Notes under the pieces: generated by a model
What the model was told of the DNA's origin: nothing
The model's input: the letters and a program-made list of their open reading frames with translations, nothing else
Database searches by the model: none
Program-made: the position numbers and the translations under genes
NCBI GenBank assembly: GCA_035276085.1
Contig: DATELY010000230.1
Span: forward strand, 1 to 8,122
DNA length: 8,122 bases
Source of the DNA: DATELY01 sp035276085
Lineage (GTDB): Bacteria > Pseudomonadota > Gammaproteobacteria > Steroidobacterales > Steroidobacteraceae
Direction: 5' to 3'
Part shown: in pieces, positions 5,592-8,122 of the stretch
Layout: each line of letters opens with the position of its first letter
How positions within the stretch are numbered: position 1 is the stretch's first letter

Positions 5592-6568
5592 ATCGCGCTC
5601 GTCAGTGGCTATCGCCTGCGCTGCTGATCATGGTGCTCGTACTGACCGTCGCCTCCGTGCTCGTCGGCAAGGTCATGCTGACATGGAGCTTCTGGTCGGA
5701 TCAGGATCCGATCACGCGCATCATCTTCCTGGAGCTGCGTGTGCCGCGCGCGCTCTTGGGTGCGCTGATCGGTGCAGCGCTGGGCCTGGCAGGCGCCGCC
5801 ATGCAGTCGTACTTACGCAATCCGCTGGCCGAGCCCGGAACGTTGGGTGTGTCGTCGATGGCAGCGCTCGGTGCCGTGCTCAGCATCTTCTTCGGCATCG
5901 CCGGCACACATCCTTGGATATTGCCGATGTGTGGTGTGCTGGGCGGCGTGTTGGCAATGGCAGCGCTGCTTCTATTGGCGGGCCGCTCAGCCGGTGTGCT
6001 GACGCTCGTGTTGTCCGGCATCATCCTGAGCGCGCTCGCGATTGCAGGCATCTCGTTCACGTTGTCGTTATCGCCGAGCCCCTGGGCGGCGGCCGAGATC
6101 ATTCGTTGGATGCTGGGCGCTCTCACGGATCGCAGTCTCGACGACCTCACGATCGCCACGCCGCTGATCGCGGCAGGATTCGTCCTCATCTTCTTCTGTC
6201 GTGAATCGCTGAACGCACTCACGCTCGGTGAGCTGGGCGCGCGGTCGCTCGGCATCGATCTGAACCGCGTCCGGTGGCTGTTGTGCCTCGGCATGGGACT
6301 GCTGGTCGGCGCCAGTGTCGCGGTGACTGGAATGATCGGTTTCGTCGGACTGATCGTGCCCCATCTCGTGCGGCCGCTGGTCGGGTCACAACCTGCAGCG
6401 TTGCTCGTGCCGAGCGCACTCGGTGGCGCTGCGCTCGTGCTCGCGGGGGATATTGTCGTGCGCTTGCTGCCCGGCGGCTCCGAGCTGCAGCTGGGTGTCG
6501 TCATGTCGCTCGTCGGCGCGCCCTTCTTCTTCGTGTTGCTGTACTCCCTGCGGCGGCGAGTGCTATGA
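5588..6568 (+). CDS. btuC: Cobalamin ABC transporter permease BtuC
   Basis: This is the inner-membrane permease of the FecCD/BtuC family, expected as a homodimer with about ten helices each. It has 326 residues, as usual. The GTG start overlaps the btuF stop as GTGA, with GGAG 6 nt upstream. The frame is open far upstream but that part is a shadow of btuF. Family motifs are LRVPRALLGALIGAALGLAG (50-69), QSYLRNPLAEPGTLGVSS (73-90), RWMLGALTDR (173-182), the cytoplasmic coupling segment LTLGELGARSLGID (211-224), GMIGFVGLIVPHLVR (248-262), and a Gly/Leu-rich C-terminal helix ending SLRRRVL. It lies between btuF and btuD with overlaps at both ends, giving a complete ABC importer. Members of this family also carry iron siderophores; context favours B12. 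Confidence 0.93.
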   Translation: MNRARQWLSPALLIMVLVLTVASVLVGKVMLTWSFWSDQDPITRIIFLELRVPRALLGALIGAALGLAGAAMQSYLRNPLAEPGTLGVSSMAALGAVLSIFFGIAGTHPWILPMCGVLGGVLAMAALLLLAGRSAGVLTLVLSGIILSALAIAGISFTLSLSPSPWAAAEIIRWMLGALTDRSLDDLTIATPLIAAGFVLIFFCRESLNALTLGELGARSLGIDLNRVRWLLCLGMGLLVGASVAVTGMIGFVGLIVPHLVRPLVGSQPAALLVPSALGGAALVLAGDIVVRLLPGGSELQLGVVMSLVGAPFFFVLLYSLRRRVL

Positions 6569-7344
6569 GCACGCTCACAGTCTCGCAGCTCGATTTACGT
6601 CGCGGCGCGCGTCAGGTTCTCAACGGCATCGATCTGAGTATCGCCGCCGGCAGCATCACTGCCGTGCTGGGCCCGAATGGAGCGGGCAAGTCCACGTTGC
6701 TCGAGTGCCTGGCCGGACTGCTGACGCCCCACGCAGGCACGGTCGCGCTCGGCGGTGTCGGATTGCACGCCATCGTCGGCCGCGAGCGAGCACAGCAGAT
6801 TGCATTCCTGCCGCAGACTCCCGAGATCGCCTGGCCCATCGATGTCGCAACGCTCGTGGCACTCGGACGCATTCCCTACTCCGGTGTTGCCAGCGACAGC
6901 GACAATCGCGCGGCGGTCGAGCGTGCGATGGCAATGACCTCCGTCTCGCAATGGGCGCAGCGCAGTGTCACCGAGCTTTCAGGTGGCGAGCGCTCGCGCG
7001 TGTTGCTGGCGAGAGTGTTCGCGGGGACCTCGAAGTGGATTCTCGCGGACGAACCGTTCACCGGACTCGACCCTGCGCATCAGTTCGAAGCCGCGGAGCT
7101 GCTGCGCGCGTTCGCTGCCGACGGCGGCGGTGTCGTGCTGACCATTCATGATCTGTCGCTCGCGGCACGCATCGCGGATCGCATCATCGTGTTGAACGAA
7201 GGCCGTGTGGCCGCCGACGGCACACCCGAGGTCGCGCTCGACGCCACCGTTCTGCGCAGCGTGTACGGCGTCGAGACCGAATGGCTCGTGGCGAGCAGAC
7301 GGCGCACGCCCGTAATCGCGATCCATGGACGGTATGGCAGCTGA
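6565..7344 (+). CDS. btuD: Cobalamin ABC transporter ATP-binding protein BtuD
   Basis: This is the cytoplasmic ATPase that powers BtuC. It has 259 residues starting at an ATG that overlaps the btuC stop (ATGA); the ribosome binding site is weak (GGCGAG region), so translation probably depends on coupling. All ABC motifs are intact: Walker A GPNGAGKST (36-44), Q-loop Gln84 in FLPQ, signature LSGGE (138-142), Walker B WILADEP with Asp162 and Glu163, D-loop GLDP (167-170) and H-loop His195 in TIHDLS. The segment VATLVALGRIPYSG (94-107) is typical of FecE/BtuD-type ATPases. The C terminus (VYGVETEW) also fits that group. The last bases overlap the start of cbiB. Confidence 0.94.
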   Translation: MSTLTVSQLDLRRGARQVLNGIDLSIAAGSITAVLGPNGAGKSTLLECLAGLLTPHAGTVALGGVGLHAIVGRERAQQIAFLPQTPEIAWPIDVATLVALGRIPYSGVASDSDNRAAVERAMAMTSVSQWAQRSVTELSGGERSRVLLARVFAGTSKWILADEPFTGLDPAHQFEAAELLRAFAADGGGVVLTIHDLSLAARIADRIIVLNEGRVAADGTPEVALDATVLRSVYGVETEWLVASRRRTPVIAIHGRYGS

Positions 7345-8122
7345 TGCGGCAGTGACGCTGGCGGCGTTGATGCTGGAGTCGTGCATCGGCTATCCGCGCG
7401 TGCTGCTCGCGACGATCGGTCATCCCGTGATGTGGAGCGGGCGATTGCTCGATGCGCTCGAGCGACGTTGGAATGACCCGCGCATACGTCCGGCCACTCG
7501 GAAGCTACTTGGAATCGCAACGGTGCTGATCGTTGCCGGACTCGCAGCACTGATCGCGCATGCGATCGCGCGATTTGCCGACGGATACGCGTATGGCATC
7601 GCCGCCGTGGCGATCGTCGCAACGGCTGGCCTGGCGCAACGCAGCTTGTATCGGCATGTGCGTGATGTGCTCGCGACGTTGCAAGCGCATGACCTCGTCG
7701 CTGCGCGGATCGCGGTCAGTCACATCGTGGGCCGCGACACGGCACGCCTCAACCCCGATCAGGTGTCGAGCGCCGCAATCGAGAGTCTCGCGGAGAGCTT
7801 CAATGACGCCGTCGTGGCACCGGCATTCTGGTTGTTCGTCGCCGGCTTGCCGGGACTGTTCGCGTACAAGGCCATCAACACGGCGGACAGCATGATCGGC
7901 CACATCGAGGAACGTTGGCGCGCATTCGGCTGGGCCGCAGCAAGACTGGACGATGCGGCGAACCTGATTCCTGCCAGGATCGCGGGCATCTTGATCGCAA
8001 CCGCTGCAGGCCGCGGCTTTGCGGTGATGTGGCGCGATGCGCCCAAACATGCGTCGCCGAATGCCGGATGGCCCGAAGCAGCCATGGCGGGTGCGCTCGA
8101 TGTACGTCTCGGCGGACCGACC
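7325..8122 (+). CDS. cbiB: Adenosylcobinamide-phosphate synthase CbiB (3' end cut off)
   Basis: This integral membrane enzyme joins adenosylcobyric acid to aminopropanol (phosphate), forming adenosylcobinamide (phosphate), using the CobD product. 266 residues are visible; the family usually has about 310-320, so roughly 50 are missing beyond the window. Diagnostic motifs are VGRDTARLNPDQVSSAAIES (135-154), AESFNDAVVAPAFW (156-169), YKAINTADSMIGH (181-193), RLDDAANLIPARI (207-219) and HASPNAGWPEAAMAGAL (242-258), with hydrophobic segments at about 62-82 and 88-104. The start is uncertain: ATG 7325 (20-nt overlap with btuD) or the in-frame ATG 7334 (11-nt overlap); neither has a strong ribosome binding site. 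Also called cobD in the Pseudomonas denitrificans naming, not to be confused with the decarboxylase upstream. Confidence 0.95.
   Translation, partial: MDGMAADAAVTLAALMLESCIGYPRVLLATIGHPVMWSGRLLDALERRWNDPRIRPATRKLLGIATVLIVAGLAALIAHAIARFADGYAYGIAAVAIVATAGLAQRSLYRHVRDVLATLQAHDLVAARIAVSHIVGRDTARLNPDQVSSAAIESLAESFNDAVVAPAFWLFVAGLPGLFAYKAINTADSMIGHIEERWRAFGWAAARLDDAANLIPARIAGILIATAAGRGFAVMWRDAPKHASPNAGWPEAAMAGALDVRLGGPT

Noticed and set aside
6274..6564. In-frame upstream extension of btuD
   Set aside because: It overlaps the conserved C-terminal half of btuC in another frame and has no ABC domain features. The ATPase begins normally at 6565.
1..8122. CRISPR array, transposase, tRNA or rRNA genes
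   Set aside because: No regularly spaced repeats, no transposase-like protein, and no cloverleaf or rRNA-like sequence were seen on either strand.

Overview
The window is GC-rich bacterial DNA from a Gram-negative organism: it encodes a TonB-dependent outer-membrane receptor and a periplasmic binding protein with signal peptides. The gene style and a C-rich palindromic repeat inside one gene suggest a gammaproteobacterium of the Xanthomonadales/Steroidobacter kind, but this is a guess from sequence character and not a database match.

Layout. Positions 1-116 (minus strand) hold the first 38 codons of an unrecognised gene. Positions 117-397 are a non-coding stretch with only short inverted and direct repeats. 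Positions 398-610 (minus strand) encode a 70-residue protein with two membrane segments. From about 709 everything points rightward. There is a sigma70-like promoter, then a cobalamin (adenosylcobalamin-type) riboswitch whose closing P1 helix spans 745-923, then a leader of about 130 nt with two strong hairpins, then one tightly packed operon that runs off the right edge.

Operon order: btuB (outer-membrane corrinoid receptor), cobD/cobC (threonine-phosphate decarboxylase), cobO/btuR (corrinoid adenosyltransferase), btuF (periplasmic binding protein), btuC (permease), btuD (ATPase), cbiB (adenosylcobinamide-phosphate synthase, truncated by the window end). Four successive junctions from cobD to btuD are 4-base start/stop overlaps of the form NTGA.

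How the parts fit. BtuB with TonB brings corrinoids across the outer membrane, and BtuF with BtuCD carries them across the inner membrane. CobO adds the upper adenosyl ligand. CobD makes aminopropanol phosphate, which CbiB attaches to adenosylcobyric acid. Import and late assembly thus sit in one B12-repressed unit, which fits salvage and remodelling of imported corrinoids, or a longer biosynthetic operon continuing downstream.

The families are all known. The most notable local features are an in-frame palindromic repeat inserted into cobD, and a riboswitch expression platform with two copies of GTCGTC that could compete for the same partner.
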